From positions 1 through 34,113 of the forward strand of contig JAFGRQ010000008.1 in assembly GCA_016935155.1 (NCBI GenBank): a DNA stretch of 34,113 nucleotides. Reading direction: 5' to 3'. The first letter of the stretch is position 1. The number at the start of each line of letters is the position of its first letter. The DNA is from Candidatus Woesearchaeota archaeon. Lineage in GTDB: Archaea > Nanobdellota > Nanobdellia > Woesearchaeales > UBA10107. The notes below the pieces were generated by a model. That model was not told the DNA's origin, made no database searches, and saw only the letters and a list, made by a program, of their open reading frames with translations. This document shows, piece by piece, positions 8,908 through 18,339 of this stretch. The translations under genes and the position numbers were made by a program.

Positions 8908-11900
8908 ATGAAAAAAGGGCAGTTAACAATATTCATAATTTTAGGACTGGTCATAATCAGCATATTTGGATTTGTTTTTTTTGCGACGGTAAATATTCAG
9001 AGGCAGGAACAGAGAGCTCAGGCAGAAAGAGTAATAAATGAAATTCTGCAGACAACATCATTAAGATTTTATGTAAATCAATGCACTGAAAAGGCCCTGC
9101 AGAATGGAATAGATTTGCTATCCAAGCAGGGAGGAAAAATATTTCCTGAGCAAAGGGGTTCGCTAATGCTCCCAGAGTCTTCTGAAAAAGCGTTTCAGGG
9201 CAGAGAAGGCGATAAAATTTATCTTATTTCATACGGAATTTTGAATGGAAGCTCCTCTCTTCCAAAATATCCCTGCTCCTCAGACCAGCACGAATATGAT
9301 ACAAATGCGTTCTGTGCATATTCTTCCCAAAATAAAAGATTTGACAACTGGGCCTTGATAGGAAAAATAAATCTTCCGGCGCTGTGCAAGGATTTCAAGA
9401 GCGGATGCGATTCAAGATATGCAAAATGGGACACAAGATTTTCTGTTCAGGCGCAGCTCGAAAATTACATCTCGGATTATGTCAAGGACTGCGTTGACTT
9501 TGAAAGTCTTGTTGGAATAAACAGCTCATACAACATAACTGAAGGAGAAATATCAACAACAATCTCGATGACGGGCTCCGAAGTGAAAGCAAAAGTTGAT
9601 TATCCTTTGGTTTTTGCTCCGATTGGAAGCCAACCCGTAGTAAGGCTTCTAAATTTCCAGAGTTCAATTTCTACCAGATTCAAAGAAGCGTATTATTTTG
9701 CAAGATATGCTGTTGTGAATGATGTAACATCTCCAGCCGCAGCAACATTTAATATCAAAACCGGAACAGAAGAAGCCATAAAGAAAAAACACGGGGAAAA
9801 CAGCGGATTTGTTGTTGATGTGCAGAAAAATATTATGGGAAGAGATTACCTTGTAAAAATAACAGACACAAAAGCAGATCCTGCATTTCCTTTAACCGTG
9901 CAGTTCTTGGTCCAGAACAGGCCGCCAGTTTTGGACTACTTGGAGGGAGATTTACCGAGGGAAATCTGCGACACTTATGATATGAAACGGATTCAGGAAA
10001 AAACAGCAGAGATTTCTCCGTCTGCTTTTGACCCTGACGAGGATGAAATTAGTTTCAGTTATTCTGGATGGCTGGAAGACTATGACGAATTCCTGGTTGT
10101 TCAAAGCACGACAACTCCAGAAAGCCTCTGTCCGGATGTTGTTCAGCAAATTTCTTTTTATGCAGATAAAGAAAGTGAAAGAAGATGGGAAAGAGACTCC
10201 GACTTCAGAAAAAACGGAAAAGCAAAGGCAGAATTGACTGATGATGATGTTGGTTTTCATAAATTTAACATCACAGTCTGCGACGCATCGCTGTGTGATT
10301 ATCAGGAAATAAGGATTTTTGTCGATGACATAATTCGGGTTGTTGTCGAAAAAGCAAATATTTTTGGAACAGAACAGTTCAGTCTGGAAGACCCGATGAT
10401 ATTTATTGCAAGAGTGCAGGATTTGTACAAAGATTATATCGGAACTTCAACTTATGAATTTTTATGGACAATAGAAGACCCAAACTTTCTTCGTTCATAC
10501 ACAGACTTGCCAAAAGAAGAGAAATTAATCCTGCCGGTGAATGACAATGGCATAGGGACAATCGCAAAATCATATAATGACATGAAGATTGACGGAATCT
10601 CCCTTTTCAGAAAAAATAACCAATACTTTTTTCATGCATCTGTTGATGCGGGAGGTTATGAAGAGGAAAGCAGCACCGAAGCAATTCCAATACAATGCAT
10701 TCCTTTTACGGGAACTACAACCAGTCCTCCGTATCCTTACAATACAACAAATCCTTATGTTTCTGACCACCTCTGCTGCAATCCAACAACAAACGAGCCG
10801 TACAGCTCTTCCGCTTCAAAAATTTGTTTTGATGAAGCAACATACGGAACATTCGCGTCATTTGACCTTGACAAATACAAAAATGAATATGATACAGCAA
10901 ACTCACTAATTTCAAATCCAACTTCGCAAGGTTTTTCTTCCCCTTACACAGACTTGCCAAACGCAGTTGAAGAGATGCAGGAAGATTTGCTGAACGGAGA
11001 AGAATCTGACAAAACCAAACTGGCGAGTTCTGAAAGCGTAAATGACATAATCAAAAGACAGTTTACGAGAAAATGCGACGGAACGAGAGGAAATATTTGC
11101 GTCGGATCAATGACTGAAACATTCAGTATTTTCAAAAATTGTGTTGAAACAAATCCTGTTGCCGGGCAGACCGGAACTTGCTATGGACCTTCAAAAATAT
11201 ACACAAAAACAGAAACAAGCCCCTCAACGTCTCCCCTTTACTGCGTCCACGACTACAGCGGAACAACTCTTGAAAGAGAATTAGGAATAACAGAAGAAAT
11301 AACATGCACACTTAATACCTTGTGCGTCTTAAACAACAACGATGCAAACGGGTATGTTTCTTCAATCTCTGGACATTATCTTTGCAATGCAACATGCTCA
11401 TCTGCTGGTTGTACAAGAACGCAGCCGAATATTTGCCACAACTGTTATGAAGACCAAACTTGCAGTTCAGATATAGGGAATTTCCTTCCCGCGAATCCTA
11501 CATACGATATGGGACATAAAATCACAGTTAGGTCATTCACATCATGTTCAGTTGGTGAATGCGGACTCACAACACTAACAGATTATTCAGATGTTTGCCT
11601 GGATTCAGAAACAATAAGAGATTATTACTGTGTTTCCCAAAACAATATCGGGGAGTCAAGTAAGCCCTATCTTTACTCCGACAAAAAATGCATTGATTTT
11701 CCAAATCATGAAAAGCAGGCAGAAGACGAAGACGATAGCAAAATACCAGATGCGGCACATCCAAGTGAAAAGCACAATTGCATTCAGTATGAAGTGAGCA
11801 CATGCATAACAATATCAAACGGACCCGATTTCTGCAAAAGTCCGGACGCATTAACAACAACGACATTTACTGATGGACATTGGTATGGAGAAAAACCAGG

Positions 11901-12075
11901 AGATTCCTCACCAAAACATTGGTACAGGGAGTATTATGAAAAAAACAATGTGGGAAATGTGTATATTGCAGAAACTTGTGAAATAGAGTATTATGACTTT
12001 GATGATTTAGACCCGCAGTTTTGCACAAGCGCAGGCGGAAGTTGGGTTGATGAAAGTTGCCAGTGGCCTTATTGA
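8908..12075 (+). CDS. Large pilin-like (class III leader) protein with Ig-like and Cys-rich ectodomain (1055 aa)
   Basis: The N-terminus MKKGQLTIFIILGLVIISIF is a classic archaeal class III leader: KKG cleavage motif, Q at +1, then one hydrophobic helix. The ectodomain starts with a helical part (about 30-75) containing VNQCTEKALQNGIDLLSKQG, then a globular region with paired cysteines to about 330. A cadherin/PKD-like Ig domain begins at about 335 (RPPVLDYLEG, then FDPDEDEISFSYSGW near 373). The last 400 residues are Cys-rich, with clusters such as CCNPTTNEPYSS and NICHNCYEDQTC, and end in CQWPY. It starts 4 nt after the preceding giant gene, so the two are co-transcribed. I infer a long pilin-like or stalk protein whose helix could enter a pilus-like fibre or simply anchor it. 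Cleavage by a PibD/FlaK-type peptidase is predicted, not shown. Confidence 0.82.
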   Translation: MKKGQLTIFIILGLVIISIFGFVFFATVNIQRQEQRAQAERVINEILQTTSLRFYVNQCTEKALQNGIDLLSKQGGKIFPEQRGSLMLPESSEKAFQGREGDKIYLISYGILNGSSSLPKYPCSSDQHEYDTNAFCAYSSQNKRFDNWALIGKINLPALCKDFKSGCDSRYAKWDTRFSVQAQLENYISDYVKDCVDFESLVGINSSYNITEGEISTTISMTGSEVKAKVDYPLVFAPIGSQPVVRLLNFQSSISTRFKEAYYFARYAVVNDVTSPAAATFNIKTGTEEAIKKKHGENSGFVVDVQKNIMGRDYLVKITDTKADPAFPLTVQFLVQNRPPVLDYLEGDLPREICDTYDMKRIQEKTAEISPSAFDPDEDEISFSYSGWLEDYDEFLVVQSTTTPESLCPDVVQQISFYADKESERRWERDSDFRKNGKAKAELTDDDVGFHKFNITVCDASLCDYQEIRIFVDDIIRVVVEKANIFGTEQFSLEDPMIFIARVQDLYKDYIGTSTYEFLWTIEDPNFLRSYTDLPKEEKLILPVNDNGIGTIAKSYNDMKIDGISLFRKNNQYFFHASVDAGGYEEESSTEAIPIQCIPFTGTTTSPPYPYNTTNPYVSDHLCCNPTTNEPYSSSASKICFDEATYGTFASFDLDKYKNEYDTANSLISNPTSQGFSSPYTDLPNAVEEMQEDLLNGEESDKTKLASSESVNDIIKRQFTRKCDGTRGNICVGSMTETFSIFKNCVETNPVAGQTGTCYGPSKIYTKTETSPSTSPLYCVHDYSGTTLERELGITEEITCTLNTLCVLNNNDANGYVSSISGHYLCNATCSSAGCTRTQPNICHNCYEDQTCSSDIGNFLPANPTYDMGHKITVRSFTSCSVGECGLTTLTDYSDVCLDSETIRDYYCVSQNNIGESSKPYLYSDKKCIDFPNHEKQAEDEDDSKIPDAAHPSEKHNCIQYEVSTCITISNGPDFCKSPDALTTTTFTDGHWYGEKPGDSSPKHWYREYYEKNNVGNVYIAETCEIEYYDFDDLDPQFCTSAGGSWVDESCQWPY

Positions 12076-12085
12076 GCCAAGAGGC

Positions 12086-12105
12086 CTCAAAACACCACTT
12101 TTGAG
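12086..12105 (+). terminator. Hairpin after the 8908-12075 gene, possible terminator
   Basis: A perfect 7-bp stem CTCAAAA / TTTTGAG encloses the loop CACCAC, 11 nt after the stop codon and before the next promoter. Only a short GGTTTT follows, so termination is a weak inference; it could equally be a regulatory or stabilising 3' hairpin. Confidence 0.35.
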
Positions 12106-12115
12106 CGGTTTTAAG

Positions 12116-12131
12116 CATAACATTTATAAAA
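12116..12131 (+). promoter_or_regulatory. Promoter (BRE/TATA) of the 2042-aa giant gene
   Basis: CATAACATTTATAAAA shares its first 11 bases exactly with the promoter at 3700-3710. Initiation about 25 nt downstream would give a leader of roughly 40 nt containing a small hairpin at 12160-12176 (CCGTTT / AAACGG, loop CAAAA) just before the start region. Confidence 0.6.
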
Positions 12132-12194
12132 GAAACAAGGCTAATTTTCAATATTAGACCCGTTTCAAAAAAACGGCAGAAAAAGAGCGTGAAA

Positions 12195-15100
12195 ATGACC
12201 AAAATTCGCTTAGTTTTAGTTTTGTTGGTGCTGTTTTTTCCTATTTTCTTGCTTTTCAATGTTCACGCACAAGATTTAGCTTGTTGCATCGATATTCCAA
12301 ATTCAAATATTTGTGTTCCTACAAATCTAGATGGTGCTTCTTGCGAAGGAACTGTTTATCCATATCTTTGTGAAAATGTTCCCGGAAATTTGTGCGAATA
12401 TGCCTGTAAAACATGCGTCGAAGGGCAGACAAAAATTTTAGTTTATGGACGGGTTGTTGAAGGTTGTTCAGGAGTAGATGCAAATGGCGATTCGATTCCC
12501 GTCTTAGAAAATGCCGAGGTAGAATCTTTTCAATTGGGAGTGACCCAAGAAGAATGTTTTGAACAAGATGTTCCGGCCGCAGGAACAGAAATTCTTCCAA
12601 CAACGGTTTCTGGCCATGTTTACTACAACGGAAATGGAGTAATTGCAGATGTTTATTGCACAGGAGATTCAGATAAATCGGGAAGCGACGGTTCATATTC
12701 TCTTTCTTGCAGGGATGGAACGCCGGGAGTTGTTACTGCATATTACGGGCAATTAACAGGACAAAGCAAGATAATAAATTTTCCATCTCTAACGCCCGTG
12801 ATGAATTCTGCACTTACAGATATCACAATTCAGGAAGAAACAGAAAGTTCTGTCTTAGTTAGTGTTTCAGACCCAGAAGAAAAACCAGTTTCCGGAGCGA
12901 ATATTGTTTTTACAGTAAGCGGAACGTCTTATTCCCAGACGCATACAACAGAAAGCAAAGGAACTTGGCTTTTTACAGACGTTCCTAGAGGAATAGGAAC
13001 TGCGACAGTTTATGTAACTGCAGCAGACCAGGGATATGCGGATGCAACAAGAGACGGAGTTTTAATTTCAAAAGCATACCAGGAAGTTTTAATTCAGCTC
13101 CGAACAGGAGAATTAGTAACAATTCAGGGAAACGTTTTAAAATATTCAGATAATTCTCCAATATCTGGAGCACTAGTAGAGATTTTATATGCCTCAAATT
13201 CTCAGAGGGCAGCATACGATTACACAGATGCAAACGGATTTTATTCAATTTCTGTTTTGAAAGCAGGAGATTACAATATAAAAGCGAGCGGTTCTGGGTT
13301 TACTTCCACAATAGAACATTACGTTTCAACAAGAGATTATTCGGACCATGACATTTTACTAAGAACAGAAGAAGAAACGGCAGAACTTGAGAACGCACAA
13401 TTCCGTTTGAAAGCCGTTAAGAGAGGAACTTCAACAGGAATTTCCGGAATCACATTTACTGTAAAGAGGATTATTCCAACTGAGGGACCGTCAATAAATT
13501 CTCCTCCAACAAATACGAACGGAGAGGCAACAATTCCGGGAATGAATCTCGGAACATATGATATTGTCGCAGCGCATGCAAATGAATTTTACTATCCAGG
13601 ATATGCAAGCTGCTCTTTGCAGGACAGTTCAGACGAATGCATAGTTGAAATGGACGAGGTTCCGATAATAACAATATCAGGAACAGTAAAAGACAGCAGC
13701 GGCAAGGCAGTTCCGAATGCTCAGGTGAAATTTGACGGAAAAGTTTACGACACGAATGACATGGGATTGTTTGCAACAGGGAGTTTCAGTTTTACAGATA
13801 GGCTTCGTGCAACAGACAGGGCAATCTCTGCTTATGATTTGGATGGAAAATACATAAGAGAGCATGATGAAGTTGAAGGAGGGGAGGACGGACCATTCGT
13901 CTTTAACTTTGTTTTGCTAGAAACTCTGTGCAACTCAGAGGGAGATTCAGGAGAGATTGTCATCGATGAGCCGCTTAATGTTGACAAAAACGAAATTACA
14001 TTCTCCTGGCTGGCGGACTGCAATGCAGACGCGTTCAGAATTTTCAGGAGCGAGGGGAGTGAAGACATAGACGATGCGGTTTTAATTGAGCCGTATTTGG
14101 AAGGAAAAATAAAATCATTTGGGGATGTCGTCGAGCCTTCAACAGGTGCCGGAAAAACTTATTGTTATTTTGTGCAGGGAGATTATTTTGGAGGAAAAGC
14201 AACTCCGACAATAATTACCTCAGAACCAGTCTGCGCAAAAATCGCCGATGAAGAATGCTTTTTCGGAGATAAAGAGTTCTGCGGTGATGATGGATTGAGA
14301 TACAAGTGCATCAACGGAGAAAAAATTCCCGAGGAGACTCAATGTGCTTTGGGAGAAACTTGCATGGAAGAAGAAAGCTTCACAGGAAGTTCAACAACAA
14401 CGTGCGTAGAAATAAGAAACTGTGAAATGTGCAACAGACCGTTTGGAGTTTTTGCATACAGAACAGGAACTGGTTCGTTGTTTGGAGGAAAGGCATTCCC
14501 AGCACCAGTTTTTGTTTTTGATAGAAGGTATCCGGAATTTGAAAGCACCGAATTTTATTGCGATGTGGATGGTGTTCCTTGTTATAAGGATGTATCAAGC
14601 ACAGTAGTTGAAAAAAATTATCCCTGCAGTTTTGCAACGAGTTTAGAAGGAAGTGAAGAATATTTTTTGAGAGCGATAGATTCTTGTTATGATTACATGT
14701 CAGAGGAAGCCTGCAACGCCAACAAATGCTTGAAATCGGAAAAATGCGAGTGGAAGGATGATAGCGGTGCTTACAAAGAACTGGGAATCGGAGTTTGCGT
14801 TCCAGAAGAAGAGAAAAGAACATGCAGCGCTTTTAATCAACGCTCCCCTGTAGCTAATGATGTTTTTGCAGCAGGATCTACAGCAAGAATTCTTTGTTCG
14901 CTTTATGCAGAAGACTGTTATTTGAGTGACACAACAGGAGAATGCCTATCTAAGGATGAAATTGCCTGCAGTGATTACAACAGCATAGAGGACTGCATAG
15001 GTGAAGGAGATGAAACAGCAATCATTGATGTAAATGTGACATGGAAATTGACGAGCATACTGCCGGAAAAAGTATTTGGGGATAATAAGATTTTGCAAAA

Positions 15101-18100
15101 CAGCAACGATAAATTTGAAATCGGAATTTGCCAGTACAGCTCAAAAGATTTTGGCTGCATAAGAAATGCAGATAATTTGTCTGAAGATACGAATGAATAT
15201 GACGGTCCGGATTGCCCGATTGGTGACAGAGAATGTCTTTCAGACAATATTCCTCCAAAAACAAACATTCCAATAATGATAACAAAGGGCGGCCCAGTCA
15301 TCCTGCCGTATTATGTTTCGGACGACAGATATTCCGAATTAGATATTGAAACATATTTCAGAAAAACAACGAAAGGAATAGTTCTTTATCCTGTTCTTCC
15401 ACTGACCAGAAGCACAGCACTATCTCTTACAGAAGATGAAAGTCCTTACACAATAACTTACTTTTCAAAAGATCCAGCGGAGAATCTAGAAGAAGTTCAC
15501 GTTCTTAATCTTGTTGTGGATGACACGGGGCCGGAAATAACAAGAAGGTTTGTAGTCGACCCCAATCTTGATGCAAACACAGTTTCTCTTACCATTTTGC
15601 TTGAACTTCCCGAATATAGAGATGGAGGGATTGGTTCTCTAAATGATGCAGCAGCTTATTGCATAAATGATGAGCAAACAGGATTGTTTATGGAATCAAC
15701 GAATGAAAAATTAGATGATTTATATTTGTCAGACACAACAATGGACGGAGAATTCAGAGACAAATGGTTCTCTTCTTACATTAACATACCGACGTACAAT
15801 TCAGAAACAAGCACACAAGGCATAAATGTTGTTTACAAATACAAATGTTTTGATGCGGCAGGGAATCTAGCGGGGGGGTGTGCAGGAAATATTTGCCAAA
15901 AACGTCTCAGACTGGATGCAGACGGAACAATTTCAAATCCGCAGCCGAACGACGAAGCTGTTCCTTCCCGGGAAAATGTTGAAATCTCTATCGAAACACT
16001 TCTCAAAGGAGAATGCAGATTTTCAAACCAGAGCAACAACCAGTTCAGTACATGGAATTTGTTTTCTGAAACGGGAGAGACAGCTACGAAAACAGATAAT
16101 GGATATTTGCACCGTTCAGTTGTAAATGTTCTTTCCTCGGGAGAATCTTCCTCAGAAAAGCATGAAACATTCCATGTTGCATGTCTGTTTGAAGGATTGA
16201 ACGGATATGTAAGAGGAAATTTGGCAGACTATGTTGAAGTAACGGTCGATGACGAACCCCCTACAACAAGAATTATTGACTTCACAAAAGGAACCGAAAT
16301 CTATCCAGATAGTTCTGCTTCGGGACCTTCAACTTCTGTGTGGGTAAATGGTCCAAACCTGGAGCTTGTTTGTGAAGATTATCCAATGCCTTATTCGCCC
16401 CCAGAATCCGGATGCAGAAATATTTATTTGTGTTCTGGAGATGACTGCAATAAAGAAAGCGATGATGGAAGTTTCATTCCAGCAATTCCTGGGTCAATGA
16501 TTCTTGAATTTTACTCAGATGATATTTTAGGGAACAAAGAGCAGAGAAAGTCAGTGAGCATAAGATTTGACGGAGTTCCGCCAGAATTGATTTTGGCATC
16601 ACCATTTGATTCCAATTTTGAAACGAATCAGAAAGATGTTCTTTTAAACATCAATATCGACAATCTCGGACAGGAAACGGCTCTCGAGCCAAACGGCTGC
16701 ACGGGCGGAGAAGGGTGTGAGATTTCTCCTTTGAGTTCAGATGGAGTAAATTATTCTGTGTTTGTTGACAGCGGCATTCAGCATCATAACGAAAGGCTCT
16801 ATGATGTGCCTACTTCCGCACTCAGGGACACATCGATTACGTTGAATGGAGCATTTGTCGAACTGGTTGAAAACAAAAAGAACAGGGTCGAAATTTTCAC
16901 CAAGGATGCGGCAGGAAACGTCGGTATAAGCGTAGTGACGGTTATTCACGATTCTGTCGGCCCCAACTTAACCGAGGCAGTTTTTAAGCAGAGCATAGCT
17001 GGAGAGTTAGAGCAGACAAATTCACCAATTGTTGATTCTGGAGATTCGATGATTCTTTATGTTGAAAACGTAAAAGACGAAAAACCCGGAACCGGAAAAC
17101 TCTCGAGCAGAGTTGATCAAGTCTGGGCAGAGGATATGTTTGGGGCAGAATATCTGATGCAGAGAATATCGCAAGGCAGCGAATATTGGAGAGTTATTGT
17201 TCCAACACAGAACTGGCCAGTAACATCCGCAAATTTCCAGACATATTTGAAAATATCTGCAAATGATACTTTAGGAAACATAGCTGAAAGGAGACTTGAT
17301 TTCACAATAAGAGACATAGAGCCGCCGGAAGCGGAAGTTGTTGTTGAGAATAAGTATGGAGATGCAATAGATACAATCGTGGGCGGTGAAAATTTTATAA
17401 TAGTGAGTGCAACGGAACCTTTGTATAACATAACTTTAAACATGGTTGCATCAGGAAACCAGGGGCCGGGAAAATTCCCCGTAACTTTCATTGCAAGAGA
17501 TTATGAATCGATAACGTGGGTTGGAACATTTGCTGTTCCTGAAGGATATGAAGGAATGCTTCATCCGGAGGGAGAAATGTATGATTTGAATGGAGTGAAA
17601 TCATTGCTTCCACCTTTCACTTTCTATACGCGTCCTGCATCACTGTATGTTCATTCTCCAGCAAAAGAACAGCCCGCACCGCAGGGGATAACACCAGTTA
17701 ATGGAGTTTACATTGTGGATGGAATAAAAGATCCTTATTGGTCAAACTTACTTCTCGAAAGGGAATACCAGATGAGCGTCAATGGAAAATATTATGATGT
17801 TAAAGATTCCGGCGAAACCAATCCAATCAATCTTCCCGTTTTAAGTCTTGGAGAGAATTTAGTTACAATACGCTCAGAGGACGGAGATGGAAATTATGAA
17901 ATAATACAGCAGAGAGTTTCTGTTACTGGTGTCGAAGCAGACGCTCCAAAAACAGATACAACTCCACCTGTATTGGGAGGAAATCCAATTTTGAGTGATG
18001 ATGTTCAGAGGATTAACGGAACTTTAGTGATAAAGGAACAAAATTTAGCTTTAATCAGCGGTACAGCAGGAGCAGAAACAAGCTCAGTTTATTTAATTGG

Positions 18101-18323
18101 CCAGGACGGAAAGAAATGGCCGGCTTCATCATTTAATTCAGAAACAAAAACATATACCATATCAAACTTAAAATTGGTTGGAAATACTTACAAAGAAACA
18201 GAGAACAATTTACAGCTTGTCTTCGAAGATGCAGCAGAAAATAGAATTACCCAAACAATAAGCATCGTAAAAGACAGAAGACCGCCTCATTTGGTAAGCT
18301 TGAGATTTACGAGAATAAATTAG
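12195..18323 (+). CDS. Giant secreted multi-Ig, Cys-rich surface protein (2042 aa)
   Basis: Signal peptide (IRLVLVLLVLFFPIFLLFNV...HA) then a short Cys-rich head. Residues about 136-570 hold four to five carboxypeptidase-regulatory/CnaB-like beta-sandwich repeats (for example ISGTVKDSSGKAVPNAQVKF and VSGHVYYNGNGVIADVYC). A fibronectin-like segment follows (about 586-682), then a Cys-rich region (about 688-936) with phrases like CDVDGVPCYKDVSS and GVCVPEEEK. From about 1010 to the end there are many Ig-like domains separated by DDTGPEI, DSVGPNLTE and TPPVLGG hinges, the style of bacterial Ig/PKD-type surface proteins. There is no C-terminal membrane anchor. The start may be GTG at 12189 or ATG at 12195; ATG gives the more compact leader. 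The next gene lies 16 nt downstream. I infer an extended extracellular fibre or adhesin; no enzymatic motif was seen. Confidence 0.84.
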   Translation: MTKIRLVLVLLVLFFPIFLLFNVHAQDLACCIDIPNSNICVPTNLDGASCEGTVYPYLCENVPGNLCEYACKTCVEGQTKILVYGRVVEGCSGVDANGDSIPVLENAEVESFQLGVTQEECFEQDVPAAGTEILPTTVSGHVYYNGNGVIADVYCTGDSDKSGSDGSYSLSCRDGTPGVVTAYYGQLTGQSKIINFPSLTPVMNSALTDITIQEETESSVLVSVSDPEEKPVSGANIVFTVSGTSYSQTHTTESKGTWLFTDVPRGIGTATVYVTAADQGYADATRDGVLISKAYQEVLIQLRTGELVTIQGNVLKYSDNSPISGALVEILYASNSQRAAYDYTDANGFYSISVLKAGDYNIKASGSGFTSTIEHYVSTRDYSDHDILLRTEEETAELENAQFRLKAVKRGTSTGISGITFTVKRIIPTEGPSINSPPTNTNGEATIPGMNLGTYDIVAAHANEFYYPGYASCSLQDSSDECIVEMDEVPIITISGTVKDSSGKAVPNAQVKFDGKVYDTNDMGLFATGSFSFTDRLRATDRAISAYDLDGKYIREHDEVEGGEDGPFVFNFVLLETLCNSEGDSGEIVIDEPLNVDKNEITFSWLADCNADAFRIFRSEGSEDIDDAVLIEPYLEGKIKSFGDVVEPSTGAGKTYCYFVQGDYFGGKATPTIITSEPVCAKIADEECFFGDKEFCGDDGLRYKCINGEKIPEETQCALGETCMEEESFTGSSTTTCVEIRNCEMCNRPFGVFAYRTGTGSLFGGKAFPAPVFVFDRRYPEFESTEFYCDVDGVPCYKDVSSTVVEKNYPCSFATSLEGSEEYFLRAIDSCYDYMSEEACNANKCLKSEKCEWKDDSGAYKELGIGVCVPEEEKRTCSAFNQRSPVANDVFAAGSTARILCSLYAEDCYLSDTTGECLSKDEIACSDYNSIEDCIGEGDETAIIDVNVTWKLTSILPEKVFGDNKILQNSNDKFEIGICQYSSKDFGCIRNADNLSEDTNEYDGPDCPIGDRECLSDNIPPKTNIPIMITKGGPVILPYYVSDDRYSELDIETYFRKTTKGIVLYPVLPLTRSTALSLTEDESPYTITYFSKDPAENLEEVHVLNLVVDDTGPEITRRFVVDPNLDANTVSLTILLELPEYRDGGIGSLNDAAAYCINDEQTGLFMESTNEKLDDLYLSDTTMDGEFRDKWFSSYINIPTYNSETSTQGINVVYKYKCFDAAGNLAGGCAGNICQKRLRLDADGTISNPQPNDEAVPSRENVEISIETLLKGECRFSNQSNNQFSTWNLFSETGETATKTDNGYLHRSVVNVLSSGESSSEKHETFHVACLFEGLNGYVRGNLADYVEVTVDDEPPTTRIIDFTKGTEIYPDSSASGPSTSVWVNGPNLELVCEDYPMPYSPPESGCRNIYLCSGDDCNKESDDGSFIPAIPGSMILEFYSDDILGNKEQRKSVSIRFDGVPPELILASPFDSNFETNQKDVLLNINIDNLGQETALEPNGCTGGEGCEISPLSSDGVNYSVFVDSGIQHHNERLYDVPTSALRDTSITLNGAFVELVENKKNRVEIFTKDAAGNVGISVVTVIHDSVGPNLTEAVFKQSIAGELEQTNSPIVDSGDSMILYVENVKDEKPGTGKLSSRVDQVWAEDMFGAEYLMQRISQGSEYWRVIVPTQNWPVTSANFQTYLKISANDTLGNIAERRLDFTIRDIEPPEAEVVVENKYGDAIDTIVGGENFIIVSATEPLYNITLNMVASGNQGPGKFPVTFIARDYESITWVGTFAVPEGYEGMLHPEGEMYDLNGVKSLLPPFTFYTRPASLYVHSPAKEQPAPQGITPVNGVYIVDGIKDPYWSNLLLEREYQMSVNGKYYDVKDSGETNPINLPVLSLGENLVTIRSEDGDGNYEIIQQRVSVTGVEADAPKTDTTPPVLGGNPILSDDVQRINGTLVIKEQNLALISGTAGAETSSVYLIGQDGKKWPASSFNSETKTYTISNLKLVGNTYKETENNLQLVFEDAAENRITQTISIVKDRRPPHLVSLRFTRIN

Positions 18324-18339
18324 GGGGGTTAATTTCATA

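Noticed and set aside
12160-12176. Leader hairpin considered as a riboswitch
   Set aside because: It is a single 6-bp stem with an A-rich loop; no known riboswitch core or conserved junction can be recognised.
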